NCBI GenBank assembly: GCA_032433595.1
Contig: JASWJB010000001.1
Span: 248,001 to 312,000 of the forward strand
DNA from: Conoideocrella luteorostrata
Taxonomy: Eukaryota > Ascomycota > Sordariomycetes > Hypocreales > Clavicipitaceae
Reading direction: 5' to 3'
Length of the DNA stretch: 64,000 nt
A program made the position numbers and the translations under genes. The notes beneath the pieces were generated by a model, which ran no database searches, was not told the DNA's origin, and was given only the letters and a program-made list of their open reading frames with translations. This document shows positions 23,129 to 35,896 of the stretch, one piece after another (the first letter of the stretch is position 1; each line of letters opens with the position of its first letter).

Positions 23129-24624
23129 GTCAGCTGAGCAATACAGATATGATTGGTGTCAGGAGACTATAAACCACTACGAAGTCTAGAGACGAGCTAC
23201 CTTTGGATCAAAACTGATGACCTCCACGCCGGCACCCCACGCATTGGAGCCATCCAGCCATCTTCAAGCTTGCAAGATTCGCAGTCCTAAGTTGGCATGA
23301 TTGTTGTTAGAGCAGGCTATCGCGGTCTGCAGCCGCCCGTGATGCAAGTGTAGCAGGTATGTACGACAAGACAGAAACAAAGGTTGTCGACTTTCAACGG
23401 TCGGTGGTACAAATACCAGTCAGGTTTAAGAGTCTTGTTCCTAGAAGCTCATTAACCGATTCGGCCTCAGATCATGGTTCTCTAATATTGACGGATATCC
23501 CTTTGGGATGGATGGCACTTGTGTCGGCTGGGACCAAACGTTCGTCTGGCGCAAATTTTCTCGTTACGGCGTGCAGGATGAGCTCGAGATATGGTACGAT
23601 TCTAGCAGAAGCTTCAACGAATGTTTGATGTCACATGCGCATGGGACTCAAATTCTCACTCATGACGAAGAGTTAAGCTGTCAAATGTTGTCAAAATTGG
23701 CTCGCAGCGACACTTTAAAGTCGGAGCATTATACCTCGCAGCGCAAAGATGCTCTCATGAAATCTGTATTCCAAACTGGATAATGTGGCCGGTTCGCTTT
23801 GGCGCGACATGAGCCCATCCCCCCACCGTGGGTTCGTCGACTTTGAAGGTCGTAAAGAACGTCGACAGGTTCATTGCCAATCGTCTCGCCAAAATCAAGA
23901 ACAGTATCACTACCAGTAAGCCTTTTGTCACAGAAGCGGTCGGCCTGTTCTGCAGCGGAGCCACGCGTGAAATAATAAAGCTCCAACGAATTTTGGCACA
24001 GATGGGCATTAAGCGGGTACTCATATGAGGGATGTATCGATCACCTACTCAAACAAATATGAGTTCAAAGAGGGTCGCTCAGCCATTGTTTTCCATTCAC
24101 TATTTTGAACATGTTGCTTCAAGAGACTTTTTGTATGCATTCAACCAACTAGCCGCTTATGTGACGAATTCTGGAGCTGGAGTACAAGTTATCACGCGGA
24201 ATCGGACAGGCATTCCATGCTGGAAAGATAATGAGTGCAATGCTGCTAAATGAGCTTGATGATGTCAAGTTTGGTCCGTCGTTTACACTGGGAGATTTTG
24301 CAGGCTGCTAAGCCAGGCCATATCAATTTGGACAGTAAAGAAACATTCCGGAATAAGCAACCACAATCTGCGGTCGTTTACAGGCGTCAGGCGTCAGTTG
24401 TCTGCACCATAGCCTTGTCTGTGGGTTTGAAAATGGTGAATTGCTAGCCGAGAATGCTCACGTTGTTGCATTCTGTGGTCAGCAAAACCGATTTGATCCT
24501 GAAGACAGTAAAGGGCATACCACTTCGGCTTCCAAGGGTTTCGCGCCGATTGGTTCAATGTAACGCGGCGGGTCCCCGGATATACAGGACAAGAACATGC
24601 TTGCAAGACATCTGAAGAAAATTG
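23129..24624. other. Gap between convergent regulators with possible decayed coding sequence
   Basis: Plus-strand frames at 23440-23782 (with GWDQTFVWRKFSRYGVQDELEIWYD) and 23828-24253 (HYFEHVASRDFLYAFNQLAAYV) have protein-like composition but no start, no intron signals and no family that I recognise. They may be remains of an unknown gene. I do not call a gene. Confidence 0.3.
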
Positions 24625-26221
24625 CTACATGATAAGAATTGGTTTCTCATGTGTCACAATTTCCGTCCAATTCGTTGAGTCTTGTTTTGTCCAGATGTAC
24701 TCCAAAATTTGAAGCGCAAGCGGAATACTCCCAAATCTCGTAACCTGAAAGAGGCTTTTCAAGCGGTTATAAAAGAAGTCGCGGTGTTCGGGGAGAATGC
24801 TTTCAGCGGATGCCACAAAAAAGGGCCAAACCAAGGCATGACTGCCTTCACATTCTGGATCCAAGTTGACAACGGTATGGTGAAGTTTCTCCACAGCTTC
24901 GATCGAAGATTTGCGGGTGGCTTGGTGCGAAGCGCGGTTGTGGTAGATCCGGCATGCCTGGCGGATGACGTCCTTCATGAGCAAAACATTGCTATAGTGC
25001 TCGGGATTAGATGTCGAGGGATTGGATGTCATGAAATCGAGATAGTAGTCTGGAGACTTGGTCAGGGTTTCCACGCCCTTGCTTTCACTAGATAACGGAA
25101 AACCAAAGAGTTGGAACCTGCAGCCTGTTAGCCAATGAGGATTATTTTAAATAAAGGAGGTAATGAGCCTTCCATTTTTGTCTGTTCCGCTATGAACGAT
25201 TTAGTAGTATCGGAAAGGGATGGCTCATGTGCACTCAACTGTGCTAGTCGCGAGAGTAGCTGGAGCAGGTAGACGTAATTATTCGAGCCGGTGATGGTAT
25301 CTCCAACCAGCAGAACGAGGATCGTTACCCATGTAGAAATTTTGAACACCGCGTTCGGCTCCAGTGTGAGGGATTGACGTCGTAGACGTGATAGAATCAT
25401 CTGCTGGCCCCTCTCTGCAGCCATGTGCATAGACGGAGCCTTCTGAGCCAGATGAAATGCCGAAATGACAGAAACAGCCTGGCCAACCAAGTCGTTCTGG
25501 CAAGCGAGCGGCAGAATAAGTTGACGGTAACCGTTCCCGTTAAAGTCAAGAACGACCATTTTCGACGCGATGGACTTGGAGACTACACCGAATGTTAGCT
25601 ATGACAAGGACCACAATTGCCGCCAAAAGTAGGTGTTTTTACAATGATCAAAGAGCATTCTCGATCGAGGTGGCACTATTTCTAGCGCGCCGCGGGGCGA
25701 TGGAAGTCGTTTCAAGCTCTGATAGACCCCCGGGGAAACAGGTGTTGTTTTTGTCAGCTTTTCGCCCTCCTGCCTACCGCCGGACACATTGGAGGGAGGC
25801 ACCTCCAGACTCAGTGAAGCGAGTCTCGACGAAGGAATGTCATCTACTGCCGTGATTGGAGTCTTTGCCTCGCCGCTGTCTGAATCGACCCAAAAATAGA
25901 CCTTTGACGACTTTAAGGACGACGATGATGTGGTAGTGGTGCTTGACGGAGCAGAGGCATTCGCGTCAGAGATGGCACTGGCGGCGGCTTGTTTCCGCCT
26001 CATATGCTTACTGAAACGGCATTCAATTCCTTGTCCAGAGCAGCGGAGCCCCTTCTTTCTACATTTTAAGCACTCGGGCTCTGTTTTGTCGCAGCGCACA
26101 CGCCGCACGCGGCATTCAGAGCAGCCTGGGGCAAGTTAGGTCAGCCAGCCAGCACCAGCATGGAGCGGTGCAACAGTTCATAGTGTTAAGCCATACCATC
26201 GTTTCTCTTGGCTAGCGACAT
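24625..26221 (-). CDS. Zn2Cys6 transcription factor with a missing splice donor
   Basis: Exon 1 (26221-26197) encodes only MSLAKRND plus one base. After a 71-bp intron (26126-26196), exon 2 restores the zinc cluster: Cys 10, 13, 20, 27, 30 and 37 (CSECRVRRVRC, then CLKCRKKGLRC). A 60-bp intron (25583-25642) joins MLFDH to FSKSIASKMVVLDFNG, a typical start of the fungal regulatory domain. Exon 3 runs to FIAEQTKM near 25167. The family then expects FQLFGFPLSSE, which is present from about 25117 with a good acceptor (GGCTAACAGGCTGCAG). The exon 3 end, however, has no GT: it reads ATGGAAGGCTC. The remaining frame to 24625 ends like the family (LEYIWTKQD, then W). Either a GC donor is used or the gene is broken in this strain. 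Total length would be about 400-410 aa. Confidence 0.7.
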
Positions 26222-27979
26222 GGTGGGCAATACAGCGGCCCGTCGGCCGACATGGTTGAGAGACCCGACAACTAGACTCGGTGGAGGAAACGTTGCCAGT
26301 GCAGCAAGTATAGAGTAGTAACACAAGAAGCAGATGCGGTGATACCGGCGGAGATATCAATCTGGCTGGGAGGGAGGCCTAAGATCGGCGGCCTTAATCA
26401 GGTGACGCTGCTGCTGGTCCCTAAGTTGCTGAAAATCCTACCCTATAGCCGCGTTTTCACGTCTGACCCCTGACGGTGGTATGTTTAATCTGGCCCTTTC
26501 CATGTGCTATTTGTTATGTATTATGCCTGCCTCCTACCTTGTCACTACCTGCTAGTTCATCGCGAGTTTCCTTGACATATAAGTGCAATTTTGATCTTGA
26601 AGGTTGATGTTCGGTTATGGGGTTCGCAACATGCTTGGTCAACCCCTCCCTCTCCGCCAGATTATCATCATCAAGCATCCGCTGTACCACACGCCCAACA
26701 CGGCGCGCTACGGTACTGGGTACCTGGCACTCCATCTCTTGCTGCGCTTTTCTAGCCTAAAATATGTTCCAGACACATTAGTTACCCCATACTAAAAGCA
26801 AAATTTCTCAATCTCCCCCGTGCCTCACTCACGTACTCCGACACAGCGCAGTTCGTACGGAGCACGGTGCAGAACCATGTACTCTCTCCATTACAGGCTC
26901 CGCAGCATCAGCTTACAGGAACGCCCGTTAGACGTAAACGCTGAGTTTTGCTTTTGGAACAGCAAAAATCTTAGCATGTTTTTATTTTCTTCTTCGCCCC
27001 GTAGCCGATAGACCGAGCACAGGTTTTAAACGAGACATTGTACTCCGTATTTTCTGGTTAATCTTCTTTTCCTCCTAGGCCAATCCCCTAAGAAGCAGTT
27101 TTGTTTCTTTTCAGGGGAAACAGCCGTCGGCAGTGTTACATTGCAGCCGCCCCTCCTTTTGCCCTGCCGGAAAAAACCCGCGAATAGTAGCGACCAGCCC
27201 CAATTTCGGCATTGATTTGACCGATGGCTCAGCCGGGTATCGAGCAACTACCCCGACCGCCCGAGCTGCGGGCAAAGCCGCTGTCATGTCATGATTTGAG
27301 AGTTGGATAACTAGTTAGTTAGTTAGTCCGTAGCAGGCGGAGAAATGCCTCTGTACTTGGTTTGTTCAACTTCTTCCAGCCGACAGCTCGTAAACTTCCG
27401 TCTCGATTGACGGCGTTGATCGCTTTCATTGCGACCGGCCTCCTGTTAGGGAAGGTACAATTTCCTGCTGCAAGAGAGATTGCTCAACTCCATTCTGCAC
27501 CAGTTCGTGGAATCAAGACTTGTTCCAAAGTGGACTGAGACTCCTGCTGATGTTTCGCACGCATTCTGACTCATCAACAATGAGGCACAAGTTCATCTTA
27601 CCCGTCAGCATGTCTCTTTACCATGTCCCCAGGCTGACGGGGCCGTGTTTCTGGGAGAAATCATTACATATCAACTAGTGAGGACTCTTGTTGTAGTTCC
27701 CTCTTGTTGTAAACTCGAAGAAGCATGTTTCTACAACTGCAGTCACAGCTGCAGCTCGACTAGGAGGGAAGGCATGGGATTGCATATCATACAGACTGCC
27801 AACTATTCTCATACCTCGCCCGGAGAAACCCCCAAAGCAGACTGACTTGGATGCTCTGGTTTTGCCGCCGGGAAGAAAAAAGGCAAACACAAAGGCCGCC
27901 AAAATTGAGTCCATGGCAGTGATCGCCATGCGATCACCCGTCGTGGCTGTAAGCTGATGAGAAATGAAAAGCGATATGT

Positions 27980-28002
27980 TACGGAGTACTCCGTACTCCG
28001 TA
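27980..28002. repeat. Palindromic TACGGAGTACTCCGTA plus an extra copy
   Basis: Positions 27980-27995 form a perfect 16-nt palindrome, the inside-out arrangement of the palindrome at 998-1013. It is followed directly by another CTCCGTA to 28002. Confidence 0.75.
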
Positions 28003-29426
28003 GTGGGTTGGCAGTTAGCAAGGCCAGCTGAACAGCTGGTCGGCGACTCGGGCATTGAGTGAGACAACAAACATTTCCTGACATAGCCATCGAGCGATGG
28101 CCCGGCCATGCGAGGCACAAACTACGTGACCCTTTTGCCTTTGCAGCGTGGTTGGGTTAGCCGTGAAGGGTCGCGTAAATTGGCCCCCCCCCCCCGGGTG
28201 CCGGCGTCCTCTGAGGCTTAGGATTTGATCGACAAAGAAGCAGTGAAATTTTGTCGGTAACACGACGTTGTATGGAGCGCACCAAAAAAACAAGAAAAAT
28301 GGCTTACCGGTCAAATTTCCCACTTCAGCCATTCATGCCGGCTGCCGGCTTCAGCGCAGCGTCGATCGCATCCGATGACCTGCTGCCACTTCCAATATTC
28401 TCAGCAGTTGACAGCCACTTGTTGATGCTGATGTTGTTGATGATGATGATAGGCGTACCATCCACCAGTCGCATCTTCCAATTCCTCTACCGTCGGGAAA
28501 ACTTACCAAGGCTTGCCGCATATCCGTCCGATAGCAATGTTCAAGGATGCATTGGCTTCTATCACGTCAAACTTGCACTGGTGTCTGAATTGCATTGCCA
28601 CAAAGTAGCTACCCGTTAAATCCGTGGCGTCTCTATTTTACCCTGTCCTTTCCGGCTCTATGTGTCTGGAAGCTGGTTCCGGCCAAGAGGGTAAACAGCT
28701 CCTGCATAGAGCGGTAAGACATGGCGTTGAGGTCTGGCCACTCCCGTCAGCCCAACATGAGCCACAAGTTCCGGAGGTGAAATTTACCGGGACTGGCTTG
28801 GCGCTTGATCTGCCGGCCAGCTCATCCAGTGCATGGCATTACTTTTCAGCCGCCCGTACGGATTGTATGTAACGTCTGTGTCATTGCATCGTACTATCTC
28901 CCTGCCGAGATTTTGTTGGCAGGCACTAACTACCACTAGTCTGTGGGTAGACGACAACTTACACCGTAGCCGGGGTGGGCTATCCACGTTGGACGTACTC
29001 CGTACGCAGTTGGGGGTATGCAGGGCTGAGTGCGTGAGCTGACCCATGGCGGCCACCCTTGACTTGCTAGACCCGGCAGGAGATCCGGATTACATTGCAC
29101 AGGGGGAAAGCAGTGACGGGCTGTCGGTACGGAGTGCTGATATCGTGCCTCAACTAGTTATCTCTTCTCGGAGAAGTTCAATGCCAGGGCCAGCTTGACG
29201 GTCGTACAAAGATGCTGAGTGACGTGGCAATGACGATTCTATGTGAACTACTCCGTACGCCTCACGGAGCACCAATGCCTCGTATGGTACACACCGCGCC
29301 TCGTCTGAGCGTACTCTAAGCTACCAAGAATTGAATGGCAAAGTTTTAATTTCTCCGGAATAAGGTCGCTTTCTCGGTGGGGGAAGATCGCTGGTCCTCA
29401 CCGATGGAGTGTAGAGTGTATTGTTG

Positions 29427-29467
29427 ACAGGCGGGGTTGGTAGGCGGGGTTGGCAGGCGGGCAGGCA
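29427..29467 (+). repeat. Three tandem G-rich 13-mers (possible G-quadruplex)
   Basis: The unit (C/T)AGGCGGGGTTGG occurs about three times head to tail; the last copy is shortened. Runs of two to four G separated by short loops could fold as a G-quadruplex on the plus strand. No gene overlaps. Confidence 0.5.
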
Positions 29468-30324
29468 GTCCAGATATGTTTAGCTCCAACAACGTGGCTG
29501 CAGTTTAAATTAGATTAGAAGCTCAAGTCCTGTCTTACCCTGACAGCCTGACTGGAAGGGTTTAGCTTATGGCCTCCTTTTGATGTTTCTTTTTCTTGCC
29601 CCCTTTTGGTGGGATTGTGGAAAAAGCACAACCTGGCCACCCTCCTTCGTCCTGGGAAATTAAATATTCGCTTGAAAAGAAACAACAACGTGGGAGTTCG
29701 TACACATACTGCTGCATAGCAACGGTGAATCTCGCCGAAGAGTCAACGGATAAAAATAACCTGGCTTTGAAGAAGAAACCATCGATTTCAGGCTAGGCAA
29801 GGGGGAACTGTAGCCGAGTGCCAGTGCAGCCCGCGTTTGTCTGCTGGCGTCCAATGAACTCGTCGATGTAAGGGCTGTTACCTCTTGAAAGGGCACGACT
29901 TTTATGCCTAGTCAAATTAGGGACCGGGGCATTGGGTGCTTTTCTGGCCAACAAACTAACTAACCAACTAACCACGGTGACACGCATTGGGGATTGAACG
30001 TCGTTCGGTACTCTCTGTACGTAGTATTGTGCTGCATATGCGTAACAACCTACCTGCGATGCGTTGGCATAGCCATGACTTTGCAGTAGCTTGGTTGCGG
30101 TTGTTCATCAGCCGTACGCCATGTCTTAGTTACGCGATGATCATTAGTTGCATGACACCAACCGTGATCCCCCCGCCGAGTTTGTGCGAACGGGGAAGAA
30201 GGAAGCAAATTGCATCTCCCACTCGAGTATGAACTGCAACCCACCAAGAGTACGAGGATGTAGCTAGTTACCCCGTACTCCATGAATAGATGAGTATAGT
30301 CGTGATGAGAGGCCAACTTTCAAG

Positions 30325-30332
30325 TATAAATA
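30325..30332 (+). promoter_or_regulatory. TATA box of the 112-aa secreted protein gene
   Basis: TATAAATA lies 137 bases before the ATG at 30469. A pyrimidine/A-rich leader (about 30350-30468, CAACA-rich) follows, as in highly expressed fungal genes. Confidence 0.6.
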
Positions 30333-30468
30333 TCCGGCTCTGTTCCCAGATGTTCAACGATTCTATTCCATCATCAACACAGTCTACAATCACTTCTTCA
30401 CTTCCCAGCTCAACCAACACTCACTTTTCAACCTTTTAATTCTAAACCTCAACACCCCAATCTTCAAA

Positions 30469-30868
30469 ATGAAGTACTCCATTGCTGCTATCTTGGCCTT
30501 GGCCACCGCCGTCATTGCCGTCCCTGCTCCTGCTCCTGCTCCTGTTCCTGCTCCTCTTCCTGGCCGCAGCCACCACAGAGACTGCAAGCACATCTACTGC
30601 ACTGACGACAGCTTGCTTGTTCTCGATGTTGATGTTGAGGCCGATGTTAACGTTGACCTTCTCGGATTAATCGACATTGGTGTTGGTGTTGAGGTCGACG
30701 TTGATCTCATTCTCGGCCGCCACAGACAGTGCAAGGCCGTCTACTGCTGCCCCGAAGAGTGCGATGAGGTAAATAGTACTTGCTCTCGATTGGAACTGGC
30801 GCATATAGGCTAACGAACATAATCTACAGGGCGAGTACATCCACAGCTCTTGCAGCCGCTGCTACTAA
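30469..30868 (+). CDS. Small secreted cysteine-containing protein with Val/Asp repeat
   Basis: The gene has two exons (30469-30768 and 30830-30868) and a 61-bp intron with a GGCTAACG branch, giving 112 aa. The signal peptide (MKYSIAAILALATAVIAV) runs into a Pro-Ala stretch (PAPAPAPVPAPLP). Two related cysteine motifs, RDCKHIYC and RQCKAVYCC, flank a central stretch of alternating Val/Asp/Leu (LDVDVEADVNVDLLGL, then VGVEVDVDL). The short second exon adds GEYIHSSCSRCY, bringing the cysteines to nine. The alternation predicts beta-strands. I do not recognise the family. The strong TATA box and leader suggest high expression, and it is a reasonable effector or wall-protein candidate. The gene model is well supported because the intron removes a premature stop and adds a cysteine pair. 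Confidence 0.8.
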
Positions 30869-33800
30869 AGGCTGTCAATCCGACTGTTGACGTTTATCTT
30901 CGCCACCGTTCTTCTGTTGCCACCTCAGGAAGATGACAGTCGACGAAAGCTTACGACAATCCAAGAAGCGTTAATCACGAAGGAAAGAATCTGAAATTTC
31001 GAAATGAAAACAGGTCAAAGAAAAGAGTGGACAAAGCAAAGGGATTGGGTTGTTGAGCACAATGATTGTAGACTATGTCCCACACTGTCACTCTTTTAGC
31101 CAGAAAATTGGCCATAGCATTTATTTAATTAATTCTCATCATGCTTCATGATATTCCTCGAGTCGTCATCAATTGTGCAGTGTAAAGTCTAATTGTCTAA
31201 GGGTGATCTATGTCACATCTTTCAATGCTTGAAACCAGTGCGGCAAAACCCGTTCCGAAGCGTGAACATGCATTGAATCACATTCCGAGACATATCCGCC
31301 AAAAGGAATATGGAGAGCAAGTTGCTGTCTTCCAATCACCAGTAAGACGCGGGGATGCTGATTCTGAAATCTCGCAATGTTCCTGCCTTATGCGGTGTGA
31401 TAGCACTATTGCAACGTTCAGTGTAACTGGGACATCCAGCCATTGCCGCTTGAGAATGCAAGCAAGAGAATCCTGTATACATGATGTACATGTATTTATG
31501 CATCGCTAGCCTAGAGCGGCATCAATATAGACGATGTCCAGCAGTCTTGAATGATTATGACTTACGGCTACATTTCTAACTTAATGTTAAAATTTCGGGA
31601 CTATTCGACAAGAAAAGCTAACTATAAGGCTGCACAAGACTATACATGCAGAAAGAAGCATTGGCGCGGATCAAATTCAAAGAACTGCCACAACTCGGCT
31701 GTTCGGTTTCTTCGTTATAGGTCATAGGCCCACCGCACTTCAGTGGCCACATAACTAGTTGTCAGAACATGTGCCTCGCATCGTGAACGTCGATGTAACT
31801 GCTTTATGTGCTCTATTTAGTAGGCATTGCCCAGTTGTGGCACGATTTTATTTCCACTTCTTGTCATCCTTATGCATCTGAGGTACAGACCAGGAGGTGA
31901 ATGGAGAGTCTACTGATATCAAATCTACTGTACGTGACCAACCGCATCTTTTTTTCTTGGATATGCAAGGGAATCTGATGTCGTCCAGCCCATAGAATGT
32001 CCTATAAGCCCCCTTGAAGAATGTAGTAGTGGCATCTGCAGAACAATGCCTTCGATGATAGATGCAACAGTTCGTCCGTCGGGTCTAGATTTAATTGATA
32101 GGTAGTAATAAAGCATTGAAGGATCTAAACTTCAAATTTGAGCCTTCTATACAAAAAAGGAAAACTCTCATACCGGAATTTATTCCCTCAAATCGCTCCA
32201 AAAAAGAAAGGAAAACTAAATGAGAAGCGTTCTTGTAAATTGGCTGTTCGAAATCGTCTAACCTTCGTCGTACTGGGCTACAGCCCTAGATTGAATTTGT
32301 TCTTTTCTATGTCTTCCATTATCGGTTGCTCACCGTCAGACCTGTGGCCGATTAGATCGCAGCAAGATGGGTTCATGGGTTACAATGAAGGCTGCAAGAA
32401 AGGGACGAGCGATGGAAAAACGCTCTTATAATAATTCGACGTGGTCATGAGCGAGACTCCAGTCTGCACACTGCCTTTCGCACAAACCAAATCCTAATTA
32501 CGCTAGCCCCGGCTTCGCAAGCATACTGAATACACGGCTTTCTGTCCGAGGTCGGCAAAAAATGGCCAGCACGGCCGGCACGTGCAGCAGACGGTATGCC
32601 TGCATCTTTCATGCAGTAGCATGCACCATCCTATGTAACGTGGTTTGACTTGGTTGACCATATCTGAAATATGGAGTGCACTATACTTTGAATGTTCTAG
32701 GCTCAAGTTCGGCATCCTAGCAATGCGGGAAGACGATGCGGTCCGCCAATCTGGACACGAAAGAGGAGCTATGCGCTGGCCATGGAGAGGTTGCATGTCA
32801 ATGGTTATTGGTCCCCTTGTTTCGGTTCCACTTATGCCGTCGATGAGATTTTCCAAGCGATGGGCTAAGAAGGCTCTCATCGAATGAGCTTCTCGTGAAG
32901 GGACTTTCGAGAGAGTCGTGCCCTTCAAGCTGGAGCAGCTTCGCTCCTCATGGCATGACATATTCACAGGAAAAGAAGGCTCCTGCTAAAATACCGCTGC
33001 CATTCCCGCAAAGGTCTTTCCATCATCCCCTATCCCGAATGGCATACTATTGCCGGGTATATGTGATATGGGTTTACAGCCACGACGCAGCCGGGTACCA
33101 ATTTGGATTGTTTGCCGTCAGAGTGAGACGTGCGTAGATAATGGTTGGTCCATAGTAAGCACGCACAAATGATGAGGGCATCTAGAGCGGAGGCGTTTAT
33201 ACAGGTAATAACTTGTTTGTGCGGGGGTAAGAAGTGGCTTATCAGAAAATGTCTTTGTCTCCTGACGGCATATGGATCTCAATGACTAGCGAACATGTGA
33301 GATGAGTCCGAGTGTCAACGGCTTTTATCTGCTTGGCGACCTACATTAAAATTCGTACCGCTATTTGATATATTGGATGGCTAAACACGAGACGGCATGG
33401 CGGAACTAATGGTCCACGCCCTCAAAGTGACCGAAAAAAATACAAAAAAACAACCAAAAAAAAGCAAAATAGAAAGATAACAATGGTGTCTTCTGCAGTA
33501 CTCCGTTCAATCTGAGATAAAGCGCGCACCTATGTCGACCAATAGTACGGAGCCGTCCAAGACACAAGCTGTGTCGCAGGCCTGGCGTTGGTGGAAGCTT
33601 GTCTTGCAAATAATGCACGCGTTGGTCTTGGTATCAGCGATATGGTAGATAGATAGGTGACTTCATGATTAATGATCACAAATGCAGCCGTTGGGTGTCA
33701 CTCTGATGCCGACGGGGTTCTCGGTGCTGACGTTGACTGGCACGTTACTGATTGGACTATAAGCCGGAGGCTGATCCGAAGGGCTGGGCGAATTGGATTG

Positions 33801-34971
33801 GCGCCTTGCCAAAGTGTCTCGGTGCATATGCCACCAGCACCAGCACCAGCCCCGCTTGACAGTTTCGCAAAGTGACTGGTAGTCGGTCACACCTACTCCG
33901 TGCATCACACCGACGTGACACCCCAACCAGTCACCTCTGACGCGCGCGAACCCAAGTGGAATGTGAATATGAATGCTAGACGGGATGCGTCAACTCACAC
34001 CCGCTGCTTGACTATCTAGAGCCTTCAAGCGTCGAACTGTCTAGTCACACTGAAAAGAACATGCATGCACGAAGCATACACCTTGAGGGACCCAGCCCTC
34101 TCTCTGCGACACAACTGCCGCCATCTGTCGGAAGACCTTTCGTTAACCGCTGATTCCCTAGCTCTCTTAAACAGCCAGTCAACTGTCTCATTTGTTTGGA
34201 GAAAGCCCCTTCATTGTCTTCTATTTGCCTTGGTGTCGGGACCAACCGTTGTTCAGAGCTAGCAGATCCCACGAATACTTTCCCCTCGTTCACTGGCTAC
34301 CAACTCATCGTTGCCGACCGATAATTGGTGTTTACTTTTGGAGGCTCGGGGCACTGCATGGCCTGAGTGGTCATGAGTTTTGTTGAGGGGTGTGGGGTAG
34401 CGGGAACCTTTCCGGCCTTGTTATCTTTTAAATCGATTCAAGCTTCGGATGGGACACAACGCACCCGTCGGAAGGGTGTCAGCAAGGGTTCCTAGCATCC
34501 TGTGTGGGAGGAAGCAGATTGCATAATCCTAGCTGCAGTGACAAGCTTGGGCGGATTAGGTGAGACAAAGCCTCTGTGCCTAAATTTGCTGGATCGTAGG
34601 CAGGCTTGGCTTTCATTTCCACTTGTGATTCTGCTGTGTTGGAAACTTCACCACAAGCCATCTCTGTCATCTCTTTAAGTGCAGTGCTCTACACGGCGAG
34701 GTTGAAGCGGCATCATCGCGGTGCTGGCCGTCGAATATCTTCACGGCATCGAGAGAGTATGAATGAAATGCCGAGTAGGCTTCTTGGCCGGCAAGGGCTT
34801 ACGCTTCTACAGGTCTCGGAATCGACGCCAACCCTGCGTCGGAGCCCCTTCACATCAGTTCACCACATTTGCAACCTGCAAGATATTCGCTTTAGGATCG
34901 TTTCTAGGCGCATCTAACCATCTGTCCCCGATTCCAGCGTCTCCGAGCTAAACTATAATCCTCGAGCCAGA
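30869..34971. other. Long gene-poor stretch before the bZIP gene
   Basis: No gene is supported. Two overlapping frames on opposite strands at 32503-32967 (154 codons, minus) and 32645-32887 (plus) lack recognisable domains. The last 500 bases are presumably bZIP promoter and leader. An A-rich run lies at 33434-33465. Confidence 0.4.
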
Positions 34972-35896
34972 ATGGCCATGTCAGCTCTAGAAGAATACCC
35001 TGACATCGGCACTTGGAACGACCTGCCATTCGGCTATATGATGCCATTTGACTCAAACGACTCCGAATTGCTGAATATCCCACAGAGCCATGGCTTCTTC
35101 ATACCCCAAATCCCAGCTGAAGCATTGGTGCCGCCATGTCCACATCCGACAGACACCCGCGGCGATTACCAAGATTGGTGTTCATCATCATGCGTGGATG
35201 GAAAGCCAAGTCCTGACGCAAACGACATGACATTGAGGTTTTATCATGCGAGAGCGGAATCCTCACCGTTATATTTACCGCCGTCAGAAGAAAAATTGAC
35301 AGCCCAGCCGCAAAGCAATGCATCCCCGCCTCGGCCGAGCGATGTGGTAAGCGGCTCAAAGTCCACGGTGCCCAAAACATGCAGCCGTCCGCGATCAAGG
35401 ACTGTCAATAGAGGCCTCAAATCGAACGGAGACAACAAGCAATGCAACGATCTTCTGGAGCGCAACCGTGCGGCTGCAATAAAATTTCGCAAAAAAAGCA
35501 AGGAATCAGCTCAAAAGCTGGAGCTGGCCACAGGTGATCTGGAGAGAAAGCATGACGATCTTCGGGCAGAATACTGCAGGCTGTCGGCAGAAGTACTGCA
35601 GCTCAAATGCGACTTGATGGATCATGTCGTGTGCAACGATAAGACGATTGATGCCTGGCTTAAAAAGGAGGCGAAAAATTTTACTGAGACGCTCATGTTG
35701 AAGTGTCATCCGAGTCACAACATTTCACCAACAAGTCATTTTAGTACGTTAAGAAGCGTGATAAGCCCTCAGCCTCTACTTTGTCTGCTTCACTGACCAC
35801 TTTCCTGCTGTAGGTACGGCGTCGAGCGCATCACCAGCAACGACGGAGGGGCTCGGGCCGTTCTCCCCTTGCTCGCCAATTTTGGGAGATGAATGA
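34972..35896 (+). CDS. bZIP transcription factor (ATF/CREB-like)
   Basis: The gene has two exons (34972-35743 and 35814-35896) and a 70-bp intron, giving 284 aa. The basic region is NDLLERNRAAAIKFRKKSKE (about residues 159-178), with the N-x2-A-A-x3-R core of bZIP proteins. A leucine-zipper helix follows (LELATGDLERKHDDLRAEY, then LSAEVLQLKCDL) to about residue 215. The N-terminal 150 residues are low in structure and rich in Pro and Ser, as in Atf1/Atf21-type regulators. Removing the intron replaces a tail of about 17 residues with one ending in PFSPCSPILGDE, which contains SP phosphosites. Such factors usually serve stress or developmental responses. A second in-frame ATG two codons downstream is possible. 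Confidence 0.85.

Larger units (their letters stand above)
26222..30324. other. Long gene-poor stretch
   Basis: Over 4 kb holds no gene I can support. Frames up to about 147 codons (27675-28118 minus) lack domains and overlap other frames. It carries many TACTCCGTA words (27041, 27980-28002, 28995, 29127, 29249), a 12-C run at 28184-28195, a G-rich triple repeat at 29427-29467 and short TTAG/AACT runs near 27310 and 29950. It could contain a non-coding RNA or a gene with short exons that I missed. Confidence 0.4.

Noticed and set aside
32503..32967. 154-codon minus frame overlapping an 80-codon plus frame
   Set aside because: No recognisable domain, signal peptide or splice signals on either strand.
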